Source: an uncultured Prevotellaceae bacterium | GTDB taxonomy: Bacteria > Bacteroidota > Bacteroidia > Bacteroidales > Bacteroidaceae | Length of the DNA: 63,130 bases | Assembly: GCA_946185805.1 (NCBI GenBank) | Contig: CAMHKU010000002.1 | Span: 1 to 63,130 of the forward strand | Reading direction: 5' to 3' | Part shown: piece by piece, positions 1-9,150 of the stretch | Position numbering within the stretch: the stretch's first letter is position 1 | Layout of the letters: the number at the start of each line of letters is the position of its first letter | Translations under genes and position numbers: made by a program | Notes under the pieces: generated by a model | What the model saw: the letters and a program-made list of their open reading frames with translations, nothing else | Databases searched by the model: none | What the model was told of the DNA's origin: nothing

Positions 1-200
1 TTTGTTCTTTTTTTTGCGCAAATAGTTGTCAAAAGTGACAATACAAGCATGTATAGTAAAGCAAGCATCTTCTGTTAAAACAGCGGGTGGAATAAAAATT
101 CCAGCGCGCGTTTTGGAGCAAACGCGCACCGTTTTTACAAAGGATGACTTTGCCTGCAAAGAATTCTCTGAAATTACTTCTCGAAGTCAGACTTTTTTCG
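1..200. other. non-coding edge region with small hairpins
   Basis: I see no convincing gene here. Several short inverted repeats are visible: TTGTCA/TGACAA near 27-42, GGAAT/ATTCC near 88-101, and GCGCGTTT/AAACGCGC near 106-127. The GC-rich palindromic stretch followed by CCGTTTTT resembles the cores of the mirror elements at 32.1-32.5 kb and 52.2-52.6 kb, so this could be part of such an element cut by the window edge. That link is inference. Confidence 0.3.
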
Positions 201-208
201 TAATTTTG
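201..208 (+). promoter_or_regulatory. Bacteroidota -7 box for the substrate-binding lipoprotein
   Basis: TAATTTTG matches the Bacteroidota TAnnTTTG -7 consensus. The start codon begins at 216, only seven bases after the box, so the predicted transcript has almost no leader. Confidence 0.65.
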
Positions 209-215
209 CACCCTG

Positions 216-1136
216 ATGAGACGATTATTGTATTTACTGACTGCCGTGGTGCTGATAGGGAGCTGCGGCGAGTCATACGAAGAGAAGCGGCGCATATCTC
301 ATAAGCGCCGCATGCAGCTCATGCGCGAAGACTCGGCGGCGCTGAAGGTGGCCGTGGTGCCCACTATAGACTGTCTGCCGCTGCTGGTGGCAAAGTCCAT
401 CCATTTGTTTGATACCCTCGGTGCCGACGTGCGGCTGAAGTTCTTTACGGCGCAGATGGACTGCGACACTGCCGTCATGGGCGGCAGCGTGCAGGGAGTG
501 GTGACCGACCTGGTGCGTGCCGAGCGCATGATTAGTAAAGGTACGCCGTTGGAGTATGTCACGTCAACGACTGCCTACTGGCAGCTGTATACTGGCCGTA
601 TGGCGCGCATCAAGACCCTCAGGCAGCTTGACGACAAGATGGTGGGCATGACCCGCTATTCGGCTACCGACCTGCTGAGCGACCTGGTGCGCGACAGTGC
701 GAAGATTGATAAGGAGAAGCTCTTTAAAATTCAGCTCAACAACGTACACATCCGTTTGCAGATGCTTATCAATACCGAGATTGATGCCGTTTGGCTGCAG
801 GAGCCCCAGGCCACGCAGGCCCGGCTGATGAAGCACCATCCGATACTCGACAGCCGTAAGACGGGACTGCAGATGGGCGTTATCGCCTTCCGCTCCAAGG
901 ACCTTCAGGACAGCACGCGTCGCCGGCAGTTAGACGTGCTTAAGCGAGGCTACAACATGGCCTGCGACACGCTGGCACGTTATGGCATAGACCGTTATAA
1001 AGCGCTGCTTGTCAAGCTGTTTAAAATGACCGCCGCCGAGGTGGACTCTCTGCCAAAAAATCTGAAGTTTACACCTATAGCTGAGCCGCAGGCCGCCGAC
1101 ATTGAGCGTGCTAGGAAATGGCTAAAGCAACAATAA
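216..1136 (+). CDS. ABC transporter substrate-binding (NMT1/THI5-like) lipoprotein
   Basis: The 306-residue product begins with a lipoprotein signal peptide whose lipobox ends at Cys17 (LIGSC). The rest resembles periplasmic solute-binding proteins of the NMT1/SsuA type: a VAVVPTIDCLPLLVAKS segment near residue 45 followed by two alternating lobes with a GMTRYSATDLL segment near 145. Such proteins deliver small ligands to an ABC permease, but no permease or ATPase lies beside it, so ligand and transporter are unknown. The start is fixed by the promoter seven bases upstream. The end overlaps the next gene by 19 bases, suggesting co-translation. An orphan binding protein or sensor role is equally possible. 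Confidence 0.7.
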   Translation: MRRLLYLLTAVVLIGSCGESYEEKRRISHKRRMQLMREDSAALKVAVVPTIDCLPLLVAKSIHLFDTLGADVRLKFFTAQMDCDTAVMGGSVQGVVTDLVRAERMISKGTPLEYVTSTTAYWQLYTGRMARIKTLRQLDDKMVGMTRYSATDLLSDLVRDSAKIDKEKLFKIQLNNVHIRLQMLINTEIDAVWLQEPQATQARLMKHHPILDSRKTGLQMGVIAFRSKDLQDSTRRRQLDVLKRGYNMACDTLARYGIDRYKALLVKLFKMTAAEVDSLPKNLKFTPIAEPQAADIERARKWLKQQ

Positions 1137-3358
1137 CCCATCACTTATCACCTTCCATGGTCAAGAACGAAGCCCTCGATACTATTATCAGCGACACCAA
1201 GGCCGGCCGGTTAGGCAGGGCCGTTGCCCACCTCGACAACTATCTTTACACCTTTACCCTGCCGCAGGCCGCCGAGCAGCTGGAGCAGATTAAGAATGAC
1301 TATCTGCTGATGACCGACTACTGGCAGCAGGGCTATGACGACCCGCAGCGCCAGCAGGTGTATGACCAACTGCTGCGCCGTGTTTATGTGCTCGTCACTA
1401 ATATATATATAAGGTGGGCTATTCGTCAGAATACCTATCTTACGGGCATCTACAACCGGGCGCGCAGCAACCGCAGCGAGTGGTCGGCAGCGTCGCTGAA
1501 AAGTGATATGGAGGCTTTTGTTGCCGATGCTGCCATGCTGGAGCTGGAGCCTGAGCCTGAGCATATCAGGGCACAAAAGCAGAAAGAACTGTATAGCAGC
1601 CACGAGCAGCTGATGGCCGACCTGTTTGACTATATCTGGACTACGCGCCTGTGGACCGACTCCGTGACTCAGGCCTTCCGCGACATGCTGCTCTCGCCCG
1701 TCATCGACACTAACGACCAGCAGTTGCTGGTGAGCGCCATCACCCTGTCGGCACTACAGTTTTTCGGCATTAATAAGTTCCGGCTGCTGATAGATGTCTA
1801 TATGGAGTCGCAAGACGAGCATGTGCGCCAGCGCGCACTGGTAGGGTGGGTGCTCTGCCTGCCCGACGACATGGCCACCCTTTATCCTGAGTTGACCGAC
1901 CTCGTTGACCGTGTCACTGCCGACGAGCGCTGCTGCAATGAGCTGACGGAGCTACAGATGCAGATGATCTATTGTATGCAGGCCGAGATTGACAAGAAGA
2001 AGATAGAGAGTGAAATCATGCCCGGCCTGATGAAGAACAACAACTTCAAGATTACCCGCGACGGTGTGCAGGAGGTTGACGAAGACCCGCTCGACGATGT
2101 ACTCCGCCCGGAGCTGTCGGAGCAGCGTATGGAGCAGCTTGAGGCCAGCGTCAAGAAGATGGCCGACATGCAGAAGCAGGGCTCTGATATCTATTTCGGC
2201 GGCTTTGCCCAGATGAAGCGCTTCCCCTTCTTCAGCCGTGTGGCCAACTGGTTTCTGCCTTTCTACCCGCAGCATACGGCCGTCAGCGGTATCATCGGCC
2301 GCGTGCGCGGCAGCAAGTTTCTTGAGCAGATGGTCACCAAGGGGCCGTTTTGCAACAGCGACAAGTATTCGTTCGTCATTGCTTTCGAACAGACCGTTGG
2401 CAAGCTGCCCCCGCAGATGCTTGAGTTAATGGACCGCGGGGAGGCCATGCTCGTGGGCGCAGAACTGGGACAGCACGATTTCAACACGCCGGCACACCTA
2501 CGCAGAGCCTATCTGCAAGACATTTACCGCTTTATCAAGGTGCACCCCGCGCGCAGCAACTTCTTCAACCCCTTAGAGGGCGGCGGACATTCGCGCTTCT
2601 GCTTCTTCGCCAACAAGCTGTTCAGCCACACGCCGCTCTCCCGTCATAGCTTAGAGGTGGTGGCTTTCTTGATGAAGCGCGGGGCCGACGATGAGGCGTT
2701 TGCCACCATCCGCAGCCTTGACGAGCAGAAGGACAATCCGCAATACTACTTGCTCTACGCCACGCTGATGCAGCGTTCGCGCCAGTCGTATCTCGACAGC
2801 ACCATGGCCCGCCGGCTGTTTGCACGCTGCCTGGAGCTGGTGCCCGACCTGGAGCGCGCCTGGAAGGGCTATGCCCGCGCGGCGTTCAACGAGGGCGACT
2901 ACCAAGAGGCGCTGAAGTATTACGATAAACTCAGTGACAACCATCCCGACAACCGCGGCTATCAGTTGAACAAGGCCGTCTGCCTGACAAATCTCTCCGA
3001 CAGCGAGGCTGCGCTGAAGATTCTGTACAAACTCAACTATGAAGATTCCGACGACCGGCAGGTAGACCGTGTCATGGCTTGGGCGCTGACGGGCTGCCGC
3101 CGCTACGACGAGGCCCTGAAAATCTACGACCGCCTGCTGAAAGAAGAGCCGCCAGTGGCCGACGACCTGCTCAATGCTGCCTATTGCCACTGGTTTGCGC
3201 GGCAGGTAGGCCAGGCTGTGCGTCTCTTCAGCCGCTACGCCAAGCAAGACGGTATAAAATTCGATGCTCAGGAGGAATTCCGGCGTGAAGCTGCCATGAT
3301 AGCCCGTCACGGCGTGGAGTCTATTGAGGTGCGACTGATGACCGACTTGCTGGGGTAG
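1118..3358 (+). CDS. TPR-repeat protein
   Basis: This 746-residue protein has no signal peptide. The N-terminal two thirds are helical and match no family I can name; the C-terminal third (about residues 560-720) contains recognisable tetratricopeptide repeats, for example the A-x-x-Y-x-x-A-L-x-Y-Y-x-x-L pattern near 600 and a similar unit near 670. TPRs are protein-interaction scaffolds. An ATG at 1157 (residue 14) is an alternative start; residues 4-13 are encoded by a stretch resembling the CACCCATC repeat family seen elsewhere in the window, which argues that the shorter form is original. It probably shares a transcript with the preceding lipoprotein. Its end converges with fcl, nine bases away. 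Specific function unknown. Confidence 0.75.
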   Translation: MAKATITHHLSPSMVKNEALDTIISDTKAGRLGRAVAHLDNYLYTFTLPQAAEQLEQIKNDYLLMTDYWQQGYDDPQRQQVYDQLLRRVYVLVTNIYIRWAIRQNTYLTGIYNRARSNRSEWSAASLKSDMEAFVADAAMLELEPEPEHIRAQKQKELYSSHEQLMADLFDYIWTTRLWTDSVTQAFRDMLLSPVIDTNDQQLLVSAITLSALQFFGINKFRLLIDVYMESQDEHVRQRALVGWVLCLPDDMATLYPELTDLVDRVTADERCCNELTELQMQMIYCMQAEIDKKKIESEIMPGLMKNNNFKITRDGVQEVDEDPLDDVLRPELSEQRMEQLEASVKKMADMQKQGSDIYFGGFAQMKRFPFFSRVANWFLPFYPQHTAVSGIIGRVRGSKFLEQMVTKGPFCNSDKYSFVIAFEQTVGKLPPQMLELMDRGEAMLVGAELGQHDFNTPAHLRRAYLQDIYRFIKVHPARSNFFNPLEGGGHSRFCFFANKLFSHTPLSRHSLEVVAFLMKRGADDEAFATIRSLDEQKDNPQYYLLYATLMQRSRQSYLDSTMARRLFARCLELVPDLERAWKGYARAAFNEGDYQEALKYYDKLSDNHPDNRGYQLNKAVCLTNLSDSEAALKILYKLNYEDSDDRQVDRVMAWALTGCRRYDEALKIYDRLLKEEPPVADDLLNAAYCHWFARQVGQAVRLFSRYAKQDGIKFDAQEEFRREAAMIARHGVESIEVRLMTDLLG

Positions 3359-3367
3359 AGCTGTTGA

Positions 3368-4537
3368 TTACATCAGCGATTGGCGGTACCAGTTGAAGAG
3401 TTGCTTGACTCCGTCTTCTATTTCTACTTTGTGCGTCCATCCCAGGGCGTGAAGCTTCGACACGTCGATGAGCTTGCGCATAGTGCCATCGGGCTTGGTT
3501 GCATCGAACTCTATGTCGCCCTTGAAGTCGACGGCCTTGGCTACCAATTCCGATAGTTGGCGGATGGTGAGTTCCTTGCCCGTACCGACGTTGATATGGC
3601 AGTTGCGAATTTCGCCCAGAGAAGGGATAGCACCGCCGCGTCCGGCGCTGTGATTACGGTCAACGGCGCCGTTGGTGGAGGTGCCGTAATGGACGCTGGA
3701 GTATTTTTCTATGCCGATGATATCGCTGAAGTCAACGTTGAGCAGGATGTGGACACTGGCGTCGGCCATGTCCTCGCTCCAGAGAAACTCGCGCAAGGGC
3801 GTGCCAGTACCCCAGAGGACAACACGATTGTCGTAGATGCCATATTTGCCTAATGTCGAAAGAATCTCTTCCTGAGATGCAGTGCCGGTGACGCCTTCCA
3901 CGGGACGCTTGTTGAGGTCGATGGCAATCTTGGCCCACTCGCCGTCGTGGATGAGCTTGGCCAGATACACCTTGCGCATCATGGCTGGCATGACGTGGGA
4001 GTTCTCCAAGTGGAAGTTGTCGTTGGGGCCGTAGAGGTTGGTGGGCATCACGGCAATATAGTTGGTGCCGTACTGCAGGTTGTAGCTCTCACACATCTTC
4101 AGACCCGCAATCTTGGCAATGGCATATTCCTCATTGGTGTATTCCAGTGGCGAGGTGAGCAAGCAGTCCTCTTTCATGGGCTGCGGTGCGTTCTTGGGGT
4201 AGATGCACGTAGAGCCGAGGAAGAGTAGCTTCTTCACGCCGTGGGCGTAAGATTCGCTGATGACGTTGCACTGTATCTTCATATTCTGCATGATGAAGTC
4301 GGCGCGATAGAGCGAGTTGGCCAAGATGCCGCCCACGAAGGCGGCAGCCAGTACGACAGCATCGGGGCGCTCCCGGTCGAAGAACGCTCTGACGGCTTCT
4401 TGGTCTGTGAGGTCGAGTTCCCGGTGGGTGCGCCCGATGAGGTTGGTGTAACCGCGCTGCTGAAGGTTACGCCAGATGGCAGACCCCACCAGTCCGTGGT
4501 GGCCTGCCACGTAAATCTTGCTATCCTTGCTGAGCAT
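3368..4537 (-). CDS. fcl: GDP-L-fucose synthase
   Basis: This enzyme converts GDP-4-keto-6-deoxy-D-mannose to GDP-L-fucose by epimerisation and NADPH reduction, the last step of fucose donor synthesis. It is an SDR-fold protein: a Rossmann motif ([10 protein letters not shown]) lies near the N-terminus, [14 protein letters not shown] supplies the catalytic Ser, and [13 protein letters not shown] supplies the Tyr-x-x-x-Lys pair. At 389 residues it is longer than the usual 310-320. Extra sequence includes a block near residues 285-320 ([14 protein letters not shown]...) just before the CHINVGTG segment. I chose the ATG at 4537 because the Rossmann strand follows directly; an ATG 12 codons further upstream is possible. 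It overlaps the end of gmd by 17 bases, so the two are translationally coupled. Confidence 0.93.
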   Translation of the reverse strand: MLSKDSKIYVAGHHGLVGSAIWRNLQQRGYTNLIGRTHRELDLTDQEAVRAFFDRERPDAVVLAAAFVGGILANSLYRADFIMQNMKIQCNVISESYAHGVKKLLFLGSTCIYPKNAPQPMKEDCLLTSPLEYTNEEYAIAKIAGLKMCESYNLQYGTNYIAVMPTNLYGPNDNFHLENSHVMPAMMRKVYLAKLIHDGEWAKIAIDLNKRPVEGVTGTASQEEILSTLGKYGIYDNRVVLWGTGTPLREFLWSEDMADASVHILLNVDFSDIIGIEKYSSVHYGTSTNGAVDRNHSAGRGGAIPSLGEIRNCHINVGTGKELTIRQLSELVAKAVDFKGDIEFDATKPDGTMRKLIDVSKLHALGWTHKVEIEDGVKQLFNWYRQSLM

Positions 4538-5684
4538 CGTCCATGTGAGCTTTAATAAATAGTTTCTTGACAAACTTCATGTCGTGCTGCACCATGATGC
4601 GCACCAGGTCGGGGAACGACGTCTTCTGAGGATTCCAGCCTAATTGTTTCTTTGCCTTGGCAGGATTGCCCAACAGCTGGTCTACCTCGGCGGGGCGGAA
4701 ATACTTGGGGTCGACCTCAACGAGAGCCTTGCCCTCTAAGTTGAGCGCGGAGAGTTCTGGGTTCTTGCTTTGCAAGCGTCCTTCGGCCGAGCGAAGAATT
4801 TTCTCGCAGATGCCGCGCTCGTTGACGCCTTCGCCCTCCCAGCGCAGCTCGATACCAGCCTCGCGGAACGCCAGCGTACAGAACTCGCGCACGGTGTGAT
4901 ACTCGCCGGTGGCGATGACGAAATCGTCGGGCTGCGGCTGCTGCAGGATAAGCCACATGCACTCCACATAGTCCTTGGCATAGCCCCAGTCGCGCAGCGA
5001 GTTGAGGTTGCCAAGATAAAGTTTGTCTTGATACCCCTGAGCGATGCGTGCCGCTGCCAACGTAATCTTGCGGGTGACGAACGTCTCGCCGCGACGCTCG
5101 CTTTCGTGGTTGAACAGTATGCCATTGCTGCAGAACATGTTGTACGACTCGCGATAGTTCTTCATAATCCAGAAGCCGTAAAGCTTGGCTACGGCGTAGG
5201 GCGAGCGCGGATAGAAGGGTGTGATCTCCGACTGCGGCACTTCCTGCACCTTGCCGTAGAGCTCCGACGTTGAGGCCTGATAGATGCGGCAGCTGTCGGC
5301 CAGTCCTGCAATACGTACAGCCTCCAGGAGTCTTAGCACGCCGTTAGCGTCGGTGTCGGCGGTGTATTCGGGCACGTCGAAGCTCACTTTCACGTGGCTC
5401 TGCGCGGCGAGGTTGTAAATCTCTGTAGGACGAACGGTAGAGATGACACGAATAAGCGATGAAGAGTCGGTCATGTCGGCCCAGTGGAGGTTCACCAGTC
5501 GCGACTTCTTCATGTCGCGTACCCATTCGTCAAGATACAAATGTTCTATGCGAGCGGTATTGAACGATGAGGAGCGGCGCATGAGGCCGTGTACCTCGTA
5601 ACCCTTCTCTATAAGAAACTCTGCCAGGTAACTGCCGTCTTGGCCTGTAATACCTGTTATGATAGCTACTTTCCGGTTTTCCAT
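4521..5684 (-). CDS. gmd: GDP-mannose 4,6-dehydratase
   Basis: It catalyses the NADP-dependent dehydration of GDP-D-mannose to GDP-4-keto-6-deoxy-D-mannose, feeding Fcl. The 387-residue length is normal. The nucleotide-binding motif [14 protein letters not shown] is at residues 10-23, [15 protein letters not shown] follows near 36-50, and [14 protein letters not shown] plus [13 protein letters not shown] supply the Ser/Thr-Glu and Tyr-x-x-x-Lys catalytic groups. The gene lies between manC (37-base gap) and fcl (overlap), giving a complete mannose-1-phosphate to GDP-fucose route. The fucose is presumably used for capsule, O-antigen-like or protein O-glycans, but no glycosyltransferases are adjacent. 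Confidence 0.96.
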   Translation of the reverse strand: MENRKVAIITGITGQDGSYLAEFLIEKGYEVHGLMRRSSSFNTARIEHLYLDEWVRDMKKSRLVNLHWADMTDSSSLIRVISTVRPTEIYNLAAQSHVKVSFDVPEYTADTDANGVLRLLEAVRIAGLADSCRIYQASTSELYGKVQEVPQSEITPFYPRSPYAVAKLYGFWIMKNYRESYNMFCSNGILFNHESERRGETFVTRKITLAAARIAQGYQDKLYLGNLNSLRDWGYAKDYVECMWLILQQPQPDDFVIATGEYHTVREFCTLAFREAGIELRWEGEGVNERGICEKILRSAEGRLQSKNPELSALNLEGKALVEVDPKYFRPAEVDQLLGNPAKAKKQLGWNPQKTSFPDLVRIMVQHDMKFVKKLFIKAHMDDAQQG

Positions 5685-5721
5685 TTAATGATGAAGTGTG
5701 AATTATGAATTGCTGATTTTT

Positions 5722-6789
5722 TTATCCTTCGCCGCTAAACTGCTTGATGCGCTGCTCCTCGGAGAGCTTACAGATTAATAAGGTGTCGTCACATTCAGTG
5801 ACAATGTAGCCGTCAAGGCCTTGGATGACCACCTTTTTCTCCTGAGTGGTATGGACGATGCAGTTGTGGCTTTCAAACATGCTGATGTTGCTGCCTATGC
5901 AGGCGTTGCCATAGAGGTCTTTCTGGCTCAGTTGGTGTAGCGAGCCCCAGGTGCCCAGGTCGCTCCATCCGAAGTCAGCGGGACAGACGAAAATCTCCTC
6001 GGCCTTCTCCATAATGGCGTAGTCAACGCTGATGTTCTCACATTCAGGAAACCGCTCGTTGACAATCTGCTGCTCGCGGTCGGTGCCGTAATAAGGAACC
6101 ATCGACTCAAAGATGCGGGCCATGGCGGGCTGGTACATGCGGAAGGCGTTGACGATGGTGTTGACGTTCCAGATGAAGATGCCGGCGTTCCAGAAATAGT
6201 TGTTTTGCTGGATATATTTCAGTGCGGTGGCGTGGTCGGGCTTCTCGCGGAAGGTGTCCACGCGGAAGATGCCCTTGTTGCGCAGCGAGTTGGCGCTGAG
6301 GTTGGCCTGGATGTAGCCGTAGCCCGTCTCGGGGCGTGTGGGCTTCATGCCGAGGGTGACGATGGCATCGGTGTCGGAGGTGAATTTCATGCACTCGCCG
6401 ACGACGCGCTGGAATTCTGCGACGTTGGTGACGATATGGTCGGAGGGCGTCACCACGATGTTGGCCTTGGGGTCGGTGCTCTTGATGCGCCATGAGATGT
6501 AGGCTATGCAGGGCGCGGTATTGCGGCGGCAAGGTTCGCAGAGGATGTTCGTGCGCGGCATCGAGGGCAACTGCTGTGCCACGATGTCGGCATACTTCTG
6601 ATTGGTGACCACCCAGATGTTCTCCGGGGCAATGAGCTTGCCGAAGCGCTCTACGGTGAGTTGCAGCAGGGTTTTACCCGTGCCTAAGACGTCGATAAAC
6701 TGTTTGGGACACTCTGCGGTACTCATAGGCCAGAAACGGCTACCCACGCCGCCGGCCATAATAACGAGGTGATTGTTAATCCGTATCAT
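5722..6789 (-). CDS. manC: mannose-1-phosphate guanylyltransferase
   Basis: It makes GDP-mannose from mannose-1-phosphate and GTP. The pyrophosphorylase signature MAGGVGSRFWPMSTAECPKQF lies at residues 11-31. Further markers are VTPSDHIV near 113, the ETGYGYI segment near 155 and the FWNAGIFIWN segment near 200. At 355 residues it is the short, single-function form without the C-terminal phosphomannose isomerase domain found in proteobacterial ManC/AlgA. It is the third gene in the reverse-strand set TPR-dedA-manC-gmd-fcl, lying 12 bases after dedA. The gap to gmd contains a short GTGAATTATGAATT run akin to the pre-start repeats elsewhere in the window. Confidence 0.94.
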   Translation of the reverse strand: MIRINNHLVIMAGGVGSRFWPMSTAECPKQFIDVLGTGKTLLQLTVERFGKLIAPENIWVVTNQKYADIVAQQLPSMPRTNILCEPCRRNTAPCIAYISWRIKSTDPKANIVVTPSDHIVTNVAEFQRVVGECMKFTSDTDAIVTLGMKPTRPETGYGYIQANLSANSLRNKGIFRVDTFREKPDHATALKYIQQNNYFWNAGIFIWNVNTIVNAFRMYQPAMARIFESMVPYYGTDREQQIVNERFPECENISVDYAIMEKAEEIFVCPADFGWSDLGTWGSLHQLSQKDLYGNACIGSNISMFESHNCIVHTTQEKKVVIQGLDGYIVTECDDTLLICKLSEEQRIKQFSGEG

Positions 6790-6801
6790 ATTAGTCTCAC
6801 T

Positions 6802-7425
6802 CTATTTGGTTTTGTTAATCTGTCGTTTTACAAAGAAGAAAACTACGGCGGCTATCAGCAAGGCCAGGATGACGAGCTTGATGTAGTCGGCATACTCATG
6901 GATCTTGTCGTTGAGCTGCTCTTCGGGCACGATGGCGTGCAGATACCACCCTAAGGCAGCGAGCACGGAGTGCCAGCCGCCGGCGCCGATGGTGGTGAAG
7001 AGCAGGAATCGGCCGTAGTGCATGCGTGCCAGGCCTGCGGGGATGCTGATGAGGTGGCGGATGACGGGCACGAAGCGGCCGGTGAGTGTGGCGACCACGC
7101 CGTGACGGTCGAAATACTGCTCGCTGCGCTCCACCTTCTCCTGGTTGAGCAGGCAGAGGTGGCCCAGGTGGCTGTTGGCAAAGCGATAGACGACGGGGCG
7201 CCCCACGTATTTGGCCACGAAGTAGTTGATGCTGGCGCCAACGTCGGCTCCGAGTGTGGCATAAAGAATGATAAGCCACACGTTGAGCGACCCGCCGGCG
7301 GCATGATAGGCGGCGGGTGTCACAACAAACTCCGAGGGTACGGGCACTACGGTGCTCTCCAGCAGCATCAGCACGAAGATGGCTGGGTAGTTAAGGTTGC
7401 TGAGTAGGGTACTTAATAGGTTCAT
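6802..7425 (-). CDS. DedA family inner-membrane protein
   Basis: This 207-residue integral membrane protein belongs to the DedA/VTT (SNARE-associated) family. The sequence shows an N-terminal hydrophobic re-entrant segment with the family pattern E-x-x-x-P-V-P-S-E (ESTVVPVPSEF, near residue 23), the G-x-x-G(A)-x-x-x-x-Y segment (LGADVGASINYFVAKYVG), and the F-x-x-R-x-x-P-x-x-R motif (GRFVPVIRHLISIPAG). The family includes undecaprenyl-phosphate and phospholipid flippases. Recycling of the lipid carrier would fit its position in front of a glycan donor cassette, but that link is inference. The start overlaps the TPR gene's stop by four bases (ATGA), implying coupling. Confidence 0.9.
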   Translation of the reverse strand: MNLLSTLLSNLNYPAIFVLMLLESTVVPVPSEFVVTPAAYHAAGGSLNVWLIILYATLGADVGASINYFVAKYVGRPVVYRFANSHLGHLCLLNQEKVERSEQYFDRHGVVATLTGRFVPVIRHLISIPAGLARMHYGRFLLFTTIGAGGWHSVLAALGWYLHAIVPEEQLNDKIHEYADYIKLVILALLIAAVVFFFVKRQINKTK

Positions 7426-8831
7426 TGTTTCATCTTGTCAATCATGTATTGATAATAGTCGGCGGCTTTTACGTCTGCTGGGAAGAGGTGTCCCAAGACT
7501 GTACGCGCCTCATGAGGGTTGCGCTCGCAGGCCTCCTTGAGATAGCCGAGAAACTCGTCGCTCTTCTGCAGGTCGTAGCAGCAGAGGGCCATGTAGGCAT
7601 AGCCCACGCGGCAGTCGTCGCCGGCGATGTTGCTGAAGAAGTTCTGGAACATCTTGTAGGCCGTATCCACATAGTGGTTGTCGTAGATGGATACGATGAT
7701 GCGCACCACGGTCTGCTCCCTGTCGGTAGACAGCCTGACGGCCTGCTGGAAAGCGCTCTCAGCCTCTTGCAGGCGGTCGTGCGACAAAAGGATGTGTCCT
7801 CGCAACACCTCGGCATCTGCCGCATTATAGCCGGCCGCCTCGGTCTGGTCGATGTAGTAGAGTGCCGACTCCGGCTGCCCCTGCTCGCTGTAGGCGAAGG
7901 CTATCTCCTGGTAAATCTCGGCCAGGTATGGCGAGTCGTCGGGAGCCTTGTCAACAGCGCGTTGCAACACTTCCAAGGCTTCGTCGTTGCGTGCGAGATT
8001 AATCAGGCAGCAGCCTTGGTGGAGGAGCCCGAACTCGTCGTCGGGCATCTTCTCGCTGTAGCGGCGGTAGTAGTCGAGCGCCTCCTCATAGTTCTCCAGC
8101 TGATAGAGTCCGTTGGCCTTCGCCAACAGGCCTTCGGCGTCGCCGGGGTCGATGGCTATGGCATATTCGCTGCTGCTGACGGCCGCGTTGTAGTCTTCTT
8201 TCATAAACTGCGTGCTGGCCAGTGCGTTCCAGTAGCGCTTCTGGAAGGGATGCCTGTCTATCAGTTCATTAAAGATTCGCTCGGAGTCGTCGTACTTGCC
8301 CAGTCCGAAGAGCGTGCGGGCCATCAGTTCCTTGAAGTCGTCGGTATTTTCCTGACGGGCGCGCATCATCCACTCCATAGCCTTCTCGTTGTAGCCGTAG
8401 TCGGTGTAGAGGTTGACGGTATCGAGCACGAAGTCCTGATATTCTTCGGCAGGCACCTCTTTCAGGCAGCGGCGCAGATAGTCGTCGGCCTTGTCTACCT
8501 GTTGCTGGGCAATCCATATTTCGGCGCGGCAGTAGGTGTACTCCGGAGCATCGTGGTCGTCCATGCGATCAAGATATTGCTCGGCACTCTCGAAGTCGCC
8601 CTCGTTGATGGCCTGATGGGTCATGTAGTCGAGGGCTACGATGGAGTCGGGATCCAGTTCTTGGACGCGCTCAAGCACTCGCTGGGCGTCGTCGTAACGT
8701 CCTTGCTGCTGGTAGTAGTCGGCAATATCGGCCAGGTCGTCGACGTCCATAAACACCAACTCCCCGGCTTCTACCGTCCGCTCGTAGTCGGCCAGCATTT
8801 CGCGAAACTCCTCGTCGTCAAAGTAATCCAA
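7422..8831 (-). CDS. TPR-repeat protein
   Basis: The 469-residue soluble acidic protein consists almost wholly of tetratricopeptide-like repeats. Units such as YYQQQGRYDDAQRVLERV near residue 40, LFGLGKYDDSERIFNELI near 170 and ANGLYQLENYEEALDYYRRY near 230 recur at about 34-residue spacing. No signal peptide or enzymatic motif is present. It is the first gene of the tightly packed reverse-strand set leading through dedA to the GDP-fucose genes; its leader contains a GTAAATA tandem array and, further upstream, mirror element A. A scaffold or regulatory role is likely; the partner is unknown. Confidence 0.8.
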   Translation of the reverse strand: MDYFDDEEFREMLADYERTVEAGELVFMDVDDLADIADYYQQQGRYDDAQRVLERVQELDPDSIVALDYMTHQAINEGDFESAEQYLDRMDDHDAPEYTYCRAEIWIAQQQVDKADDYLRRCLKEVPAEEYQDFVLDTVNLYTDYGYNEKAMEWMMRARQENTDDFKELMARTLFGLGKYDDSERIFNELIDRHPFQKRYWNALASTQFMKEDYNAAVSSSEYAIAIDPGDAEGLLAKANGLYQLENYEEALDYYRRYSEKMPDDEFGLLHQGCCLINLARNDEALEVLQRAVDKAPDDSPYLAEIYQEIAFAYSEQGQPESALYYIDQTEAAGYNAADAEVLRGHILLSHDRLQEAESAFQQAVRLSTDREQTVVRIIVSIYDNHYVDTAYKMFQNFFSNIAGDDCRVGYAYMALCCYDLQKSDEFLGYLKEACERNPHEARTVLGHLFPADVKAADYYQYMIDKMKQ

Positions 8832-8841
8832 AACCCCAGTG

Positions 8842-8886
8842 CTATTTACTATTTACTATTTACTATTTGCTATTTGCTATTTACTA
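8842..8886 (-). repeat. GTAAATA-type tandem array in the TPR gene leader
   Basis: About six 7-base units (AAATAGT/AAATAGC on the reverse strand) end about ten bases before the TPR start codon. The same word family precedes folC, the sugar transporter and galK in this window, always in this orientation relative to the gene. Confidence 0.85.
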
Positions 8887-8890
8887 ATTT

Positions 8891-9047
8891 ATTCTAAAAC
8901 GATCATTAGACCGTTATATGTTGTCCTTTGTTGTCCTTGTTGTCTATGTTGTCTTTTAAAACAACATTTTGCTCTTGTCTTTTAACGACAACATGGACAA
9001 CGATTGACAACAAAAACAACATTTCGGTCTATAGACCGATTAGAACT
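8891..9047. repeat. mirror-array element A (TTGTC/GACAA words)
   Basis: The left arm carries, in order, TTCTAA, AGACCG, and four GTTGTC-like words. The right arm carries the complements in reverse order: GACAAC words, then the palindrome CGGTCTATAGACCG (9026-9039), then TTAGAA. Aligning the left arm with the reverse complement of the right gives an imperfect inverted repeat of roughly 70 bases per arm around a core near 8962-8978. The words are conserved better than the bases between them. It fills the gap between glnS and the TPR gene, both on the reverse strand. Confidence 0.75.
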
Positions 9048-9110
9048 TAATGGCGGAAGCCACTCGAGCTCTGCTCGCTTACCACCGAAGGGGACGCAAG
9101 AAATTCTTCA

Positions 9111-9140
9111 CTTTTCACTCTTCACTTTTCACTCTTCACT
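9111..9140 (-). repeat. TTCACTCTTCACTT tandem array after glnS
   Basis: Units of 7 to 14 bases (GTGAAGA/GTGAAAA on the reverse strand) lie just downstream of the glnS stop codon. The same word appears in short form after the DUF4468 gene at 26603-26617. Confidence 0.75.
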
Positions 9141-9150
9141 AGCGTCAGCG

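Noticed and set aside
26..304. Open frame at the start of the window overlapping the lipoprotein gene
   Set aside because: A promoter box lies inside it and its sequence is not protein-like; the lipoprotein frame explains the region better.
7425..8897. Long open frame antisense to the TPR gene
   Set aside because: It mirrors a real GC-rich gene with clear TPR repeats; the antisense product has no recognisable features.
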